A stretch of DNA of 64,000 bases from Cupriavidus sp. IDO (GTDB lineage Bacteria > Pseudomonadota > Gammaproteobacteria > Burkholderiales > Burkholderiaceae), in the NCBI RefSeq assembly GCF_000812465.1, contig NZ_JWMA01000029.1, forward strand, positions 80,460 through 144,459, written 5' to 3'. The notes beneath the pieces were generated by a model. The model saw only the letters and a list, made by a program, of their open reading frames with translations. It had not been told where the DNA came from and searched no databases. A program made the translations under genes and the position numbers. Below, piece by piece: positions 22,838 through 32,366 of the stretch. Every line of letters starts with the position of its first letter. Positions within the stretch are counted from its first letter, which is position 1.

Positions 22838-24564
22838 TGTCTTTTTGCTGTGCGTTCTTCTTCCAGCAGCCGCAGCACGCGCCGCTGGATCTTGCCGGTG
22901 GTGGTCATCGGCAACTGGTCGATGAATTCGATGACCTTGGGATACTCGTACGGGGCCAGCTGCCCGCGAACGTGCTGCTGCAACTCGGCCACCAGCGCGG
23001 CATCGCCGTCGAACGAGCGCGCCACCGATGCCGTCAGCACGATAAACGCCTTCACCACCGCGCCGCGCTCGGGATCGGGCGACGGCACCACCGCGCAATT
23101 CGAGACGGCCGGATGCTTGAGCAGGCAGTTCTCGATTTCGCTCGGCCCGATGCGATAGCCCGAGGACTTGAACACATCGTCGGCGCGCCCCTGGTACCAG
23201 AGGTAGCCATCGGCATCGACCCGCGCCAGGTCGCCGGTGCGGCACCAGCGCAGCCCGTCGCGCTCCACATACTTGGCGGCCGTGGCAGCGTCGTTCTTCC
23301 AGTAGCCAAGAAAAAAGACCGGGTCCGGATGGCCGTGGATATCGGTCGCGCAGACCGCGACCTCGCCATCCTCGCCGGGCGGGCAGGGCAGGCCTTCGTC
23401 GTCGATGACCTGCACGCGGTGGCCGGGATAGGGGCGTCCCATCGAACCGGGCCGGGCAGGCCAGCCAAGCCGTGATTCGTCATGCTGGGCGGTGCAGTTG
23501 CCGACGATATAGTTGATCTCGGTCTGGCCGAACATCTCGTTGACGATCACGCCCAGCGCGTCGCGGCACCAGCTGAAGACCGTTTCGCCGACGGCCTCGC
23601 CGGCGCTCATCAGCGCGCGCAGCTTCAGCTTGTAGCGCTGCCGGGGCTCCGGGCAGGCCTTCATCATCTGCTTGAGCGCGGTCGGGAACAGGAAGGTGTT
23701 GGTGATGCCGTAGCGGTCGAGCAGCTCGAAGGCGCGCTCGGCCGAGAAGCGCCCCTGGTAGCCCAGGATGGGCTTGCCGAAGTAGAGCGCCGGCATCAGG
23801 GCGTCCCACAATCCGCCGGTCCAGGCCCAGTCGGCCGGGCTCCAGAACACGTCGTCGTCCTGCGGATACCAGTTCTGCGAGCAGACAAAGCCGGTCAGGT
23901 TGCCGATCAGCGCGCGATGCGGAATCACCGCGCCCTTGGGCGGGCCGGTGGTGCCGCTGGTGTAGATCAGCACCGCGGCCTCGTCGGCCTTGGTCTGCTC
24001 CGCCGTAAAGGTCGGCAGCTGCGCGGCCAGCAGGACATCCCAGTCGTGGTCGCCGCGCCCGCGGGCTTCGCCGGCGCCGATGACGGCTTTCAGCGTCGGG
24101 CACTCGGGGCGCGCGGCCAGGACATTGTCGATCGAGGTCTCGTCGGCAATCGCCAGGCAGGTCTCGCTGTGGTTGATGCGATAGGCCAGCGCCTCGGGCC
24201 CGAATAGCATCGACAACGGCATTGCAATCGCGCCAAGCTGGTAGATCGCCATGTGGGCAATCACGGTCTCGATGCGCTGGGGCATCACGATGGCGACCCG
24301 CTCGCCGCGCTGCACGCCCATTGCTCGCAGCGCCGCCGAGAGCCGGTTGGCTTCGGCCTGGATGTGGGCGTAGCTCCAGGCGTCGCGCCGCCCGTCCTCG
24401 TGCTCCGTGAACACGGCGATGCGGTCCATCGTGGCCGGATCGCGCGCCCAGCGGCCGCAGCATGCCTCTGCCAGATTGAAGAACTCGGGAATTTCCCAGC
24501 GGAAGGATTCGTACAGCGCGCGGTAGTCGTCGCGCCGGGTTGCCGGCAAGGCGGGTCCAGCCAT
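22834..24564 (-). CDS. AMP-binding acyl-CoA synthetase (medium-chain type)
   Basis: Adenylate-forming ligase that activates a carboxylic acid to its CoA thioester. The 576-residue protein has the P-loop-like motif YTSGTTGPPKGA, the NEMFGQTEINY adenine motif, TGDLARVDADGYLWYQGRADD and the C-terminal catalytic lysine in PMTTTGKIQRR. Overall it resembles the AcsM/medium-chain and propionyl/benzoyl-type synthetases rather than long-chain FadD; the substrate is not determinable here. GGAG precedes the ATG. It is divergent from a hydrolase gene, with a TetR-type palindrome in between. Confidence 0.9.
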   Translation of the reverse strand: MAGPALPATRRDDYRALYESFRWEIPEFFNLAEACCGRWARDPATMDRIAVFTEHEDGRRDAWSYAHIQAEANRLSAALRAMGVQRGERVAIVMPQRIETVIAHMAIYQLGAIAMPLSMLFGPEALAYRINHSETCLAIADETSIDNVLAARPECPTLKAVIGAGEARGRGDHDWDVLLAAQLPTFTAEQTKADEAAVLIYTSGTTGPPKGAVIPHRALIGNLTGFVCSQNWYPQDDDVFWSPADWAWTGGLWDALMPALYFGKPILGYQGRFSAERAFELLDRYGITNTFLFPTALKQMMKACPEPRQRYKLKLRALMSAGEAVGETVFSWCRDALGVIVNEMFGQTEINYIVGNCTAQHDESRLGWPARPGSMGRPYPGHRVQVIDDEGLPCPPGEDGEVAVCATDIHGHPDPVFFLGYWKNDAATAAKYVERDGLRWCRTGDLARVDADGYLWYQGRADDVFKSSGYRIGPSEIENCLLKHPAVSNCAVVPSPDPERGAVVKAFIVLTASVARSFDGDAALVAELQQHVRGQLAPYEYPKVIEFIDQLPMTTTGKIQRRVLRLLEEERTAKRH

Positions 24565-24616
24565 CCATGTCTCCTGTTTATCGGCTCGGGCACCGCGTGC
24601 GGCAAGCGTCGGCCGC

Positions 24617-24644
24617 TATAATCAGTGCAATCGAACGGTCGTTC
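24617..24644 (+). promoter_or_regulatory. Promoter -10 with adjacent TetR-type palindrome
   Basis: TATAAT at 24617-24622 reads toward the hydrolase gene. Just downstream, GAACGGTCGTTC (24633-24644) is a perfect 12-base palindrome of the form often bound by TetR/AcrR-family repressors. It lies where a repressor would block initiation. No TetR gene is in the neighbourhood, so the regulator would be encoded elsewhere. Confidence 0.6.
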
Positions 24645-24732
24645 TATTTTATTGAGGCTTCCGTGCCAGCCCCCGCGAGCCGTTCAGACTGGCAGCACGA
24701 GAAGCCCGCACAACCAGGGCAAGGGTAGACAC

Positions 24733-25626
24733 ATGACAATCAAGGAAACCTCGCGGTCTGAATTTATCACGTTGCGTGGCCTGCGCTACCACGTGCGCCA
24801 CTGGGGCCAGCCCGGTGCGCCGAAGCTGTTCATGCTGCACGGCTGGATGGATGTGGCCGCCTCGTTCCAATTTCTGGTCGATCACCTCAAGCGCGACTGG
24901 CACGTGATCGCGCCCGACTGGCGCGGCTTCGGCGAGACCGACTGGCCGACGCGATACCCCGGCACGCAGTCGTACTGGTTTGCTGACTATATTGCGGACC
25001 TCGAAGCCTTGCTCGACCACTTCCAGACGGAAGGGCAGGTCGACCTGGTGGGCCACAGCATGGGCGCCAATGTGGCCTGCCTGTACGCCGGCATCCGCCC
25101 CGAACGCGTGCGCCGCGTGGTGGATCTGGAAGGCTTCGGCATGACGCTCACGCGCGCGGAGCATGCGCCCAGGCGCTACGCGCGCTGGCTGGACGAGTTG
25201 CGCTCCGGGCAGGGACTGAAGACCTATGACAGCGTGGAAGGCGTGGCGGCACGCCTGCAGAAGACCAATCCGCGCCTGCCCGACGACCGCGCGGCTTTCC
25301 TCGCCGCGCACTGGTCACACCGCAACGAGGCAGGTCGCTGGGAGATCCTGGGTGACGCCGCGCACAAGCTGGTCAACCCGGTGCTGTACCGGCTGGATGA
25401 GGTGATGGCGATCTGGGCGCAGGTCACGGCGCCTGTGCTGCATGTGGAAGCGCGCGATTCCGCAACGCTCCGGCATATCGCGCACAAGCAGACCATCGAG
25501 GAATTCAAGCAGCGCTTCCAGGCGTTCCAGGACTTCCGCGAAGTCGTGATCGACGACGCCGGCCATATGCTGCACCACGACCAGCCGGCGGCCGTGGCCG
25601 GACTGATCGAGTCGTTCTGCGCCTGA
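24733..25626 (+). CDS. Alpha/beta hydrolase
   Basis: A 297-residue alpha/beta hydrolase. It has the HGWMD oxyanion region, DWRGFGETDWP, the nucleophile elbow GHSMGA with Ser109 and a C-terminal GHMLHHDQP with the catalytic histidine. The family includes epoxide hydrolase-like and dehalogenase-like enzymes; I cannot specify the substrate. The ATG at 24733 begins MTIKETSRSEF; upstream in-frame codons overlap the promoter and operator. Its divergence from an acyl-CoA synthetase suggests a shared role in fatty or aromatic acid metabolism, but that is inference. Confidence 0.85.
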   Translation: MTIKETSRSEFITLRGLRYHVRHWGQPGAPKLFMLHGWMDVAASFQFLVDHLKRDWHVIAPDWRGFGETDWPTRYPGTQSYWFADYIADLEALLDHFQTEGQVDLVGHSMGANVACLYAGIRPERVRRVVDLEGFGMTLTRAEHAPRRYARWLDELRSGQGLKTYDSVEGVAARLQKTNPRLPDDRAAFLAAHWSHRNEAGRWEILGDAAHKLVNPVLYRLDEVMAIWAQVTAPVLHVEARDSATLRHIAHKQTIEEFKQRFQAFQDFREVVIDDAGHMLHHDQPAAVAGLIESFCA

Positions 25627-25634
25627 CGGCGGTG

Positions 25635-26720
25635 TCAGGCGTGCGTCAGCTTTTCCTTCAGCGTCGCGTTGTTGCTGGTATGTACGTGCACCAGCGCCCT
25701 TTCCGGGAACGCGTAGTGGTAGGCGCGCCGCAGCGCCAGCGCGGCTTCATGGAAGCCTGACAGGATCAGCTTCTGCTTGTTGGGGTAGTAGGCGATGTCG
25801 CCGGCGGCGAAGATGCCGCGCCGCGAGCTTTCATACGTGGTGGTGTCCACCAGGATGCGGCCGGCGCGCATGTCCATGTCCCACTGTGCAATCGGGCCGG
25901 GTTCGGAGACCAGTCCGTACAAGGCCACCAGTTCGTCCGCGGGCAGCGTCTGCGAACCGTCGCGGGTGCGGATTTCCACTGCGCTGAGCGCGCCGGCGGG
26001 GTCGGGGCCATCGGTCTTCAGCGCGCCCAGCATGCCGACCACGAAATCCATCTCGCCGGCCGCGACGGCCGCGTGCATCTCGGCGACGGTGCCGTCGGCG
26101 GCGCGGAAGCCGTCGCGCCGGTGCAGCAGCGTGACGCGGGCCGCGACCTTGCGCAACGCCAGCGCCCAGTCCAGCGCCGAGTCGCCGCCGCCGGCCACCA
26201 CCACGCGCTTGCCGGCAAAGCGCGACACGTCGCGCACCGCGTAATGCAGGTGGCGGTTTTCCAGCGCCGCGGCCTCGGGCAGCGAGACGCGTTGCGGCGC
26301 GAAGGCGCCCGCGCCTGCGCAGATCAGGACCGCCGCTACGTCAAAGCGCCGGCCGGTATCGGTGGTCACGAGCATGCGCTCGTGGCCGTCGCCCGCGGGC
26401 TGCTCGGCGACACTTTCCGCGCGCTGCCCGAAATGCATCGGGAACGCAAACGGCGCACATTGCTCGAGCAGGCGGTCGACCAGGTCCTGGGCCAGGCAGC
26501 CGGGGACGGCGGGAATGTCGTAGATCGGCTTCTCGGGATACAACTCCGTGCACTGGCCGCCGGCGCGGTCGAGCACGTCGATCAGCTCGCACGTGAGGCC
26601 GAGCACGCCAGCCTGGAACGCGGCAAACAGGCCGACCGGGCCGGCGCCGACGATCAGTACGTCGGTGCGGGTGACTTCGGGGTTGGCGGCGGCGGAGGAG
26701 ATGTCGGTCTGCATTGGCAT
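25635..26720 (-). CDS. Ferredoxin--NADP+ reductase of the thioredoxin reductase-like type
   Basis: A 361-residue FAD/NADPH flavoprotein. The FAD-binding GAGPVGLFAAFQAG is near the N-terminus, the AGGQCTELYPEKPIYDIPA segment is characteristic, the NADPH-binding GGGDSALDWA is central, and IFAAGDIAYYP is near the C-terminus. It lacks the redox-active CxxC of thioredoxin reductases, which places it with the TrxR-like ferredoxin/flavodoxin-NADP reductases. The start is one of two ATGs (26720 or 26714); the longer frame upstream runs into the PHP gene promoter region and is not conserved. It is convergent with the hydrolase. Confidence 0.9.
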   Translation of the reverse strand: MPMQTDISSAAANPEVTRTDVLIVGAGPVGLFAAFQAGVLGLTCELIDVLDRAGGQCTELYPEKPIYDIPAVPGCLAQDLVDRLLEQCAPFAFPMHFGQRAESVAEQPAGDGHERMLVTTDTGRRFDVAAVLICAGAGAFAPQRVSLPEAAALENRHLHYAVRDVSRFAGKRVVVAGGGDSALDWALALRKVAARVTLLHRRDGFRAADGTVAEMHAAVAAGEMDFVVGMLGALKTDGPDPAGALSAVEIRTRDGSQTLPADELVALYGLVSEPGPIAQWDMDMRAGRILVDTTTYESSRRGIFAAGDIAYYPNKQKLILSGFHEAALALRRAYHYAFPERALVHVHTSNNATLKEKLTHA

Positions 26721-26874
26721 GGCGGCGGCGCGTGACGGCGCCGTAATGTGGGTCTTCCAGGACCCGACTATACCCCGCCGGGAGTGCCGGGCGGCCGACG
26801 CCAGCGTTGCCGGCAGGGCTTTGCACGGCCGCAATGCCGGTTGCCCGGAGCCATCCCGGAAGCACGCGCGGGAG

Positions 26875-26880
26875 TAGAAT
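26875..26880 (+). promoter_or_regulatory. -10-like box six bases from the PHP gene start
   Basis: TAGAAT followed by AGGCGC and then the ATG at 26887. If used, the transcript would have almost no leader. A nearly identical arrangement precedes the M50 protease gene (TACAAT at 28522). No good -35 is seen. Confidence 0.4.
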
Positions 26881-26886
26881 AGGCGC

Positions 26887-27732
26887 ATGCAAAACCCACA
26901 TGCCATCAACGCCGACCTGCATTGCCATTCCACCGTGTCCGACGGCACGCTGCCGCCGCGCGCGGTGGCAGAGCTGGCGCACGCCGCGGGTGTCGAATAC
27001 TGGGCGCTGACCGACCACGACGAGGTCGGCGGCCAGGCGGAGGCACGTGCCGTCGCTGAAGACCTGGGCATGCGCTACGTGCCTGGCGTGGAGATCTCGG
27101 TGACGTGGGCGGGGCAGACGGTGCACATCGTCGGCCTGCAGATCGACCCGTTCTGTCCCGAACTGATCGACGGCCTGGCCGAAACGCGCTCCGGCCGCGC
27201 ACGCCGTGCGCGTGACATCGGCGATGCACTGGCAAAGATCGGCATCGAGGACGCCTACCATGGGGCGCTCAGGTATGTCGGCAACCCGGACCTGATCTCG
27301 CGCACGCACTTTGCGCGCTGGCTGGTGGACCAGGGGCATTGCGCGACCATCAGTGACGTGTTCAGCAAGTACCTCTCCGAAGGCCGTCCGGGCTACGTCG
27401 GCCACCGCTGGGCGAACCTCTCGGACGCCATCAGCTGGATCCGCGCGGCTGGCGGCATCGCCGTGATTGCCCATCCGGGCCGCTACAACTACACCGACAC
27501 CCAGCACGACGCCCTGTTCGACGAGTTCACCGCGCTGGGCGGCGGTGCGGTCGAGGTCGTTACCGGCAGCCACACGCCGGACCAGTACCGCCGCTATGCC
27601 GATGTGGCCCGCCGTTATGGCCTGCTGGCGTCGCGCGGCTCCGATTTCCACGGGCCGGGCGAGGGCAGGATGGAGCTTGGCACATTGCCGCCGCTGCCCG
27701 CGACTGTCACGCCGGTCTGGCACGACTGGTAA
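26887..27732 (+). CDS. PHP-domain phosphatase/nuclease (RNase AM-like)
   Basis: A 281-residue PHP (polymerase and histidinol phosphatase) protein of the YciV/TrpH group. Metal-binding motifs are DLHCHSTVSDGTLPP at the start, TDHDEVGG, the VPGVEIS segment, AHPGRYNY and SDFHGPGE near the C-terminus. Characterised members hydrolyse 3',5'-bisphosphonucleotides or trim the 5' ends of RNA. It opens a same-strand run with the Sua5/YciO-type gene, with which it is also neighbours in many proteobacteria. Confidence 0.9.
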   Translation: MQNPHAINADLHCHSTVSDGTLPPRAVAELAHAAGVEYWALTDHDEVGGQAEARAVAEDLGMRYVPGVEISVTWAGQTVHIVGLQIDPFCPELIDGLAETRSGRARRARDIGDALAKIGIEDAYHGALRYVGNPDLISRTHFARWLVDQGHCATISDVFSKYLSEGRPGYVGHRWANLSDAISWIRAAGGIAVIAHPGRYNYTDTQHDALFDEFTALGGGAVEVVTGSHTPDQYRRYADVARRYGLLASRGSDFHGPGEGRMELGTLPPLPATVTPVWHDW

Positions 27733-27825
27733 GGCTGTCCGGACCATATTGACCCTGGGCAGGCGCGCACGCCCTTGCCTGGACTTCCGTTCCGAACCGC
27801 CAGAATCCAGACAATCCGCCCCTCC

Positions 27826-28449
27826 ATGTCCCAGTACTTTGAGATTCATCCGGTCAATCCACAGCCGCGGCTGGTGAAGCAGGCCGCGCAGATCATCCAG
27901 AAGGGCGGGCTGATTGCCCTGCCTACCGATTCCAGCTATGCGCTGGCCTGCCAGCTTGACGACAAGGACGCGGTGGAGCGCCTGCGCCGCCTGCGCGGCA
28001 TCGACGACAAGCACCACCTGACGCTGATGTGCCGGGACCTGTCCGAGCTGGGCAACTTCGCCCGCGTCGACAACCGCCAGTACCGCTGGATCAAGGGCGC
28101 CACGCCGGGCCCCTACGTCTTTATCCTGGAAGCGACCAAGGAAGTGCCGCGCCGGCTTTCGCACCCGGCGCGCAAGACCATCGGCGTGCGCGTGCCCGAT
28201 CATCCGATCCCGCTGGCCGTGTTGGGCGAAACGGCTGAGCCGCTGCTGACTGCCACGCTGCAACTGCCCGGCGACGAGGCGCCGCTCAACGATCCGGCGG
28301 AAATTCGTGTCCGGCTGGAAAAGCTGCTGGACCTGGTGGTGTGCGGCGGGCCGGCGCCGGCCCAGCCGACCACGGTGATCGACCTGACCAGCGGCGAGCC
28401 GGAACTGGTCCGCGAGGGCCGGGGCGACGTAGCCAAATTCGGGCTCTGA
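27826..28449 (+). CDS. Sua5/YciO/YrdC-family L-threonylcarbamoyladenylate synthase-like protein
   Basis: A 207-residue YrdC-fold protein. It has GGLIALPTDSSYALAC, the LRRLRGIDDKHHLTLMCRDL segment and ATPGPYVFILEAT, the usual layout of the YciO branch. True Sua5/TsaC proteins make threonylcarbamoyl-AMP for the t6A modification of tRNA; YciO members may only partly share this activity, so I leave the symbol empty. The ATG at 27826 gives the normal start MSQYFEIHPVNPQPR. It follows the PHP gene by 93 bases. Confidence 0.88.
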   Translation: MSQYFEIHPVNPQPRLVKQAAQIIQKGGLIALPTDSSYALACQLDDKDAVERLRRLRGIDDKHHLTLMCRDLSELGNFARVDNRQYRWIKGATPGPYVFILEATKEVPRRLSHPARKTIGVRVPDHPIPLAVLGETAEPLLTATLQLPGDEAPLNDPAEIRVRLEKLLDLVVCGGPAPAQPTTVIDLTSGEPELVREGRGDVAKFGL

Positions 28450-28521
28450 GCCTGGCGGCAGGAGCGCTGCCGGCAGTGGTTTCCCGCCCTCATTCCCTGA
28501 TCCGCCAGCCGGTCCGACCGG

Positions 28522-28527
28522 TACAAT
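28522..28527 (+). promoter_or_regulatory. -10-like box close to the M50 protease start
   Basis: TACAAT, then AGGGCC, then the ATG at 28534. The layout matches that before the PHP gene at 26875 and suggests a very short leader. The -35 region is not convincing. Confidence 0.4.
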
Positions 28528-28533
28528 AGGGCC

Positions 28534-29199
28534 ATGGATGCCTCCCTGATTCAGACCTTTGCGGTCTACGCCCTGCCGGTGCTGTTCGCCATCACCCTCC
28601 ACGAAGCCTCGCACGGTTACGTGGCCAAACATTTTGGCGACAACACTGCTTATGCGCTGGGGCGTGTCAGCCTCAACCCGGCCCGCCACATCGATCCGAT
28701 CGGCACCATCGCTGTGCCGCTGCTGCTATATCTCCTGACCAACGGCCAGTTCGTGTTTGGCTATGCCAAGCCGGTGCCGGTGGATTTCAGCCGCCTGCGC
28801 AATCCGCGCTGGCATGGCATGTGGGTCGCGCTGGCAGGCCCCGCCAGCAATGTGGTGCAGGCTTTCGTGTGGGCACTGCTGGCGATCGGGCTGGCATGGA
28901 TGCGCGTGTCGGAGCCGTTTTTTGGTGAAATGGCCCGCGCCGGCGTGCTGGTCAACCTGGTGGTTGCGGCCTTCAACCTGTTCCCGATTCCGCCGCTGGA
29001 CGGTGGTCGCGTGCTGACCGCGCTGCTGCCGCAGCGGATTGCCTACGCCGTGTCGCGCGTCGAGCCCTACGGCATTTTCGTGGTGCTGGCGCTGGTCGCG
29101 GCAGGGGTCATTACCCAGGTCTGGATGCGTCCCGTGATCAATCTGCTGAGCTCGATCGTCGAGCTGATGCTGCGGCCGGTGATCATGCTCCTGCAGTGA
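28534..29199 (+). CDS. Site-2 protease family (M50) membrane metalloprotease
   Basis: A 221-residue intramembrane zinc protease. The zinc-binding HEASH (His23, Glu24, His27) sits in the first membrane helix and the second conserved motif NLFPIPPLDGGRVL contains the aspartate ligand. Four to five further hydrophobic segments are visible. It is of the compact type without PDZ or CBS domains. The substrate is unknown. It follows the YciO-like gene by 84 bases but may have its own promoter. Confidence 0.9.
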   Translation: MDASLIQTFAVYALPVLFAITLHEASHGYVAKHFGDNTAYALGRVSLNPARHIDPIGTIAVPLLLYLLTNGQFVFGYAKPVPVDFSRLRNPRWHGMWVALAGPASNVVQAFVWALLAIGLAWMRVSEPFFGEMARAGVLVNLVVAAFNLFPIPPLDGGRVLTALLPQRIAYAVSRVEPYGIFVVLALVAAGVITQVWMRPVINLLSSIVELMLRPVIMLLQ

Positions 29200-29418
29200 G
29201 CGGCGCCTGTCGAATGCTGGCCGGCTGCTGAAGCATGACCTTCCTGATACCTGAAACATGATGTTCCCAGATCGCGTTTTTTCCGGCATGCGGCCGACCG
29301 TGGCTGCTGCGCGCCATCGCCGGTCACGGCTGCGGCAAGGTCATCCGGGGCGCGCGCGCGACGATGCGCGACGTGAGCTCCGCGACGGGCCTCGGCTACC
29401 GCTGACAAGGAACGCACA
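29200..29418 (+). other. Gap after the M50 gene with a short open frame, possibly a gene remnant
   Basis: A frame without a start codon is open from 29262 to the TGA at 29403-29405 and ends ATMRDVSSATGLGYR. This looks like the C-terminal tail of a longer protein. From memory, trpS often sits between the M50 and methyltransferase genes in related bacteria, and its C-terminus has a similar style, so a trpS remnant is possible. I cannot confirm it. Confidence 0.3.
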
Positions 29419-29997
29419 ATGACGCTGATGCATCCGCCGCTTGCCGCGCCCTCCGGCTGGATTTCCCGCTGGGCCCATCTCGTCCGCCCCGGTGGCCGCG
29501 TGCTGGACCTGGCCTGCGGCAGCGGCCGTCACGCCGGCTGGTTCGCCGCGCGTGGTTATGCCGTGCTGGCAGTGGATCGCGATGCCGACGCCGTCGCTGG
29601 CCTGCCGGCGACGGTGACCGGCCGCGTAGCCGACCTGGAGCAGGGCGACTGGCCGCTGGGCGATGCGGGGCTGTTCGATGCCGTCGTCGTGACCAATTAC
29701 CTACACCGGCCGCTGTGGCCGCATTTGTCGGAAGCGCTCGCACCGAGTGGGGTGCTGCTGTACGAAACCTTTGCAAGCGGCAATGAGACGGTCGGAAAGC
29801 CTTCCCGGCCCGATTTTTTGCTGAAGCCGGGTGAGCTGCTCGATGTCGCGCGCGAACGCGGCCTGCGTGTGATCGGCTATGAGGATGGTGTACTGGAAGT
29901 GCCGAAAACGGCCTTCGTGCAGCGCTTATGTGCCGTGCGCGAGGTGGCTTCCGGGGCAGGGGAGGCAGATCCGCCACGCTATCCGCTTCCCGCCTGA
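29419..29997 (+). CDS. Class I SAM-dependent methyltransferase
   Basis: A 192-residue methyltransferase of the TehB-like type. Motif I is VLDLACGSGRHAGWFAARG, followed by the acidic AVDRD that binds SAM ribose, motif II-like FDAVVVTNYLHRPLW, and LLYETFASGNETVGKPSRPDFLL, typical of this family. AAGGAA precedes the ATG. The substrate is unknown. It lies between the M50 protease and dapA. Confidence 0.87.
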   Translation: MTLMHPPLAAPSGWISRWAHLVRPGGRVLDLACGSGRHAGWFAARGYAVLAVDRDADAVAGLPATVTGRVADLEQGDWPLGDAGLFDAVVVTNYLHRPLWPHLSEALAPSGVLLYETFASGNETVGKPSRPDFLLKPGELLDVARERGLRVIGYEDGVLEVPKTAFVQRLCAVREVASGAGEADPPRYPLPA

Positions 29998-30097
29998 AAG
30001 GTCACGTGCGGCGGTCGGCGAGAATGCCGCTGCACACGTTGAACCTCTTAGTATAAGCACCCGTCCAACCGGCGGTCGAAGCAGCCGACGGTTCCGG

Positions 30098-30103
30098 TAC
30101 AAT
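30098..30103 (+). promoter_or_regulatory. Probable -10 box of dapA
   Basis: TACAAT lies 32 bases upstream of the dapA ATG in the 138-base gap after the methyltransferase gene. The -35 is not clear. Confidence 0.4.
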
Positions 30104-30135
30104 CCCGTTATTCGCATCCCGAATTCCCTAACGTT

Positions 30136-31020
<885 letters not shown>

Positions 31021-31066
31021 TCTCGCGGCGCTCTGCTGTCACTCCATCAACTAGGATTGCGTGTCA

Positions 31067-32302
31067 ATGAAACTCAAGCTTAACCGCCGCGGCATGACGC
31101 AAGTCCGCCGCGCCGCTCTGGTTGCGCCCGTGCTTGCCGTGGGCGTGATGACTGGCTGCAGCAGCATCAATGAAGCGATGCAGCCGGACAAGATCGACTA
31201 CAAGTCCTCCGCGTCGAAGCGGACGCCTTCGCTGGACGTGCCTCCGGACCTCACGCGCCTGGAAGGCGACCGCCGCTACTCGGTACCTGACCAGAGCGGC
31301 ACCTCGACCCTGTCGACCTACAACCAGGCTACGCGGGTACGCGAGGCATCTCCGACGGAGAACGTCCTGCCTTCCGCGCAGGGCATCCGCATGGAGCGTG
31401 ACGGCAACCAGCGCTGGCTGGTGATCAGCAATGGCATGCGTGCCGACCAGCTGTGGCAGTCGCTGCGCGGCTTCTGGCAGGAGAGCGGCTTCCTGCTGGT
31501 GCAGGACTCGCCCGAGACCGGCATCATGGAAACGGACTGGGCCGAGAACCGCGCCAAGATCCCGCAGGACATCATCCGCAACACCATCGGCAAGGTGTTC
31601 GATGGACTGTACTCGACGTCCGAGCGCGACAAGTTCCGCACCCGCGTCGAGCGCGCGCAGAACGGTACGATGGAAGTCTTCATCAGCCACCGCGGCGCCC
31701 AGGAGCAACTGACCGGCGTCGACAAGTCCAGCACGGTCTGGACCCCGCGTCCGGCCGATCCTGAGCTGGAAGCCGAATTCCTCTCGCGCCTGGCGCAACG
31801 CCTTGGCGTGCAGAAGGACCAGGCCGACAACATGGCAAAAAATCCGACGCCTGCCGGTATCGGCACGGGTGGCGCAGCCGCAGCTGGCGCAACTGCCGCG
31901 GCCGGCACCGATGCTGCTGCCGCCAGCGCTGCGTCGGGCAAGTCGTACCTGTCCCAGGTCAATGGCGCACCGGCGCTGCAACTGCCGGAGCCGTTCGACC
32001 GCGCATGGCGCTCGGTCGGCCTGTCGCTCGATCGCGTCAACTTCACGGTTGAGGATCGCGACCGCGCTCAGGGCCTGTACTATGTGCGCTACGTGGATCC
32101 GCGCGCCAACGTCGACAGCCGTGGCTTCTTCTCCAAGCTGTTCACCAAGCCTGACGATGCGAAGACCGCCAAGAAGTACCGCGTCTCGCTCAAGGGCACG
32201 GGCAGCGGCACGCTGGTCACCGTCCTGAACGATGCCGGCCAGCCGGAGAATACCGAAATCGGCAAGCGCATCCTCTCGCTGCTGGACGAGCAACTCCACT
32301 GA
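31067..32302 (+). CDS. bamC: Outer membrane protein assembly factor BamC
   Basis: Lipoprotein subunit of the BAM complex that inserts beta-barrel proteins in the outer membrane. The 411-residue protein has a lipobox ending GVMTGC with Cys31 lipidated, an unstructured N-terminal region with KIDYKSS and LDVPPDLTRL, and two helix-grip domains joined by an Ala/Gly-rich linker (roughly residues 255-300). I chose the ATG at 31067, with AGGA ten bases upstream, over a GTG two codons earlier. It is longer than E. coli BamC (344 residues) because of the linker. Confidence 0.92.
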   Translation: MKLKLNRRGMTQVRRAALVAPVLAVGVMTGCSSINEAMQPDKIDYKSSASKRTPSLDVPPDLTRLEGDRRYSVPDQSGTSTLSTYNQATRVREASPTENVLPSAQGIRMERDGNQRWLVISNGMRADQLWQSLRGFWQESGFLLVQDSPETGIMETDWAENRAKIPQDIIRNTIGKVFDGLYSTSERDKFRTRVERAQNGTMEVFISHRGAQEQLTGVDKSSTVWTPRPADPELEAEFLSRLAQRLGVQKDQADNMAKNPTPAGIGTGGAAAAGATAAAGTDAAAASAASGKSYLSQVNGAPALQLPEPFDRAWRSVGLSLDRVNFTVEDRDRAQGLYYVRYVDPRANVDSRGFFSKLFTKPDDAKTAKKYRVSLKGTGSGTLVTVLNDAGQPENTEIGKRILSLLDEQLH

Positions 32303-32366
32303 CGCGGGTTGTGCCGGTAAATCAAGCGGGCCGCAAGGCCCGGTCTGCCAGCGGGCGGGCGCAAGC

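Noticed and set aside
26721..28689. Open frame on the minus strand across the PHP and YciO-like genes
   Set aside because: The plus-strand genes have recognisable motifs over the same DNA; the minus frame shows none and has no ribosome binding site.
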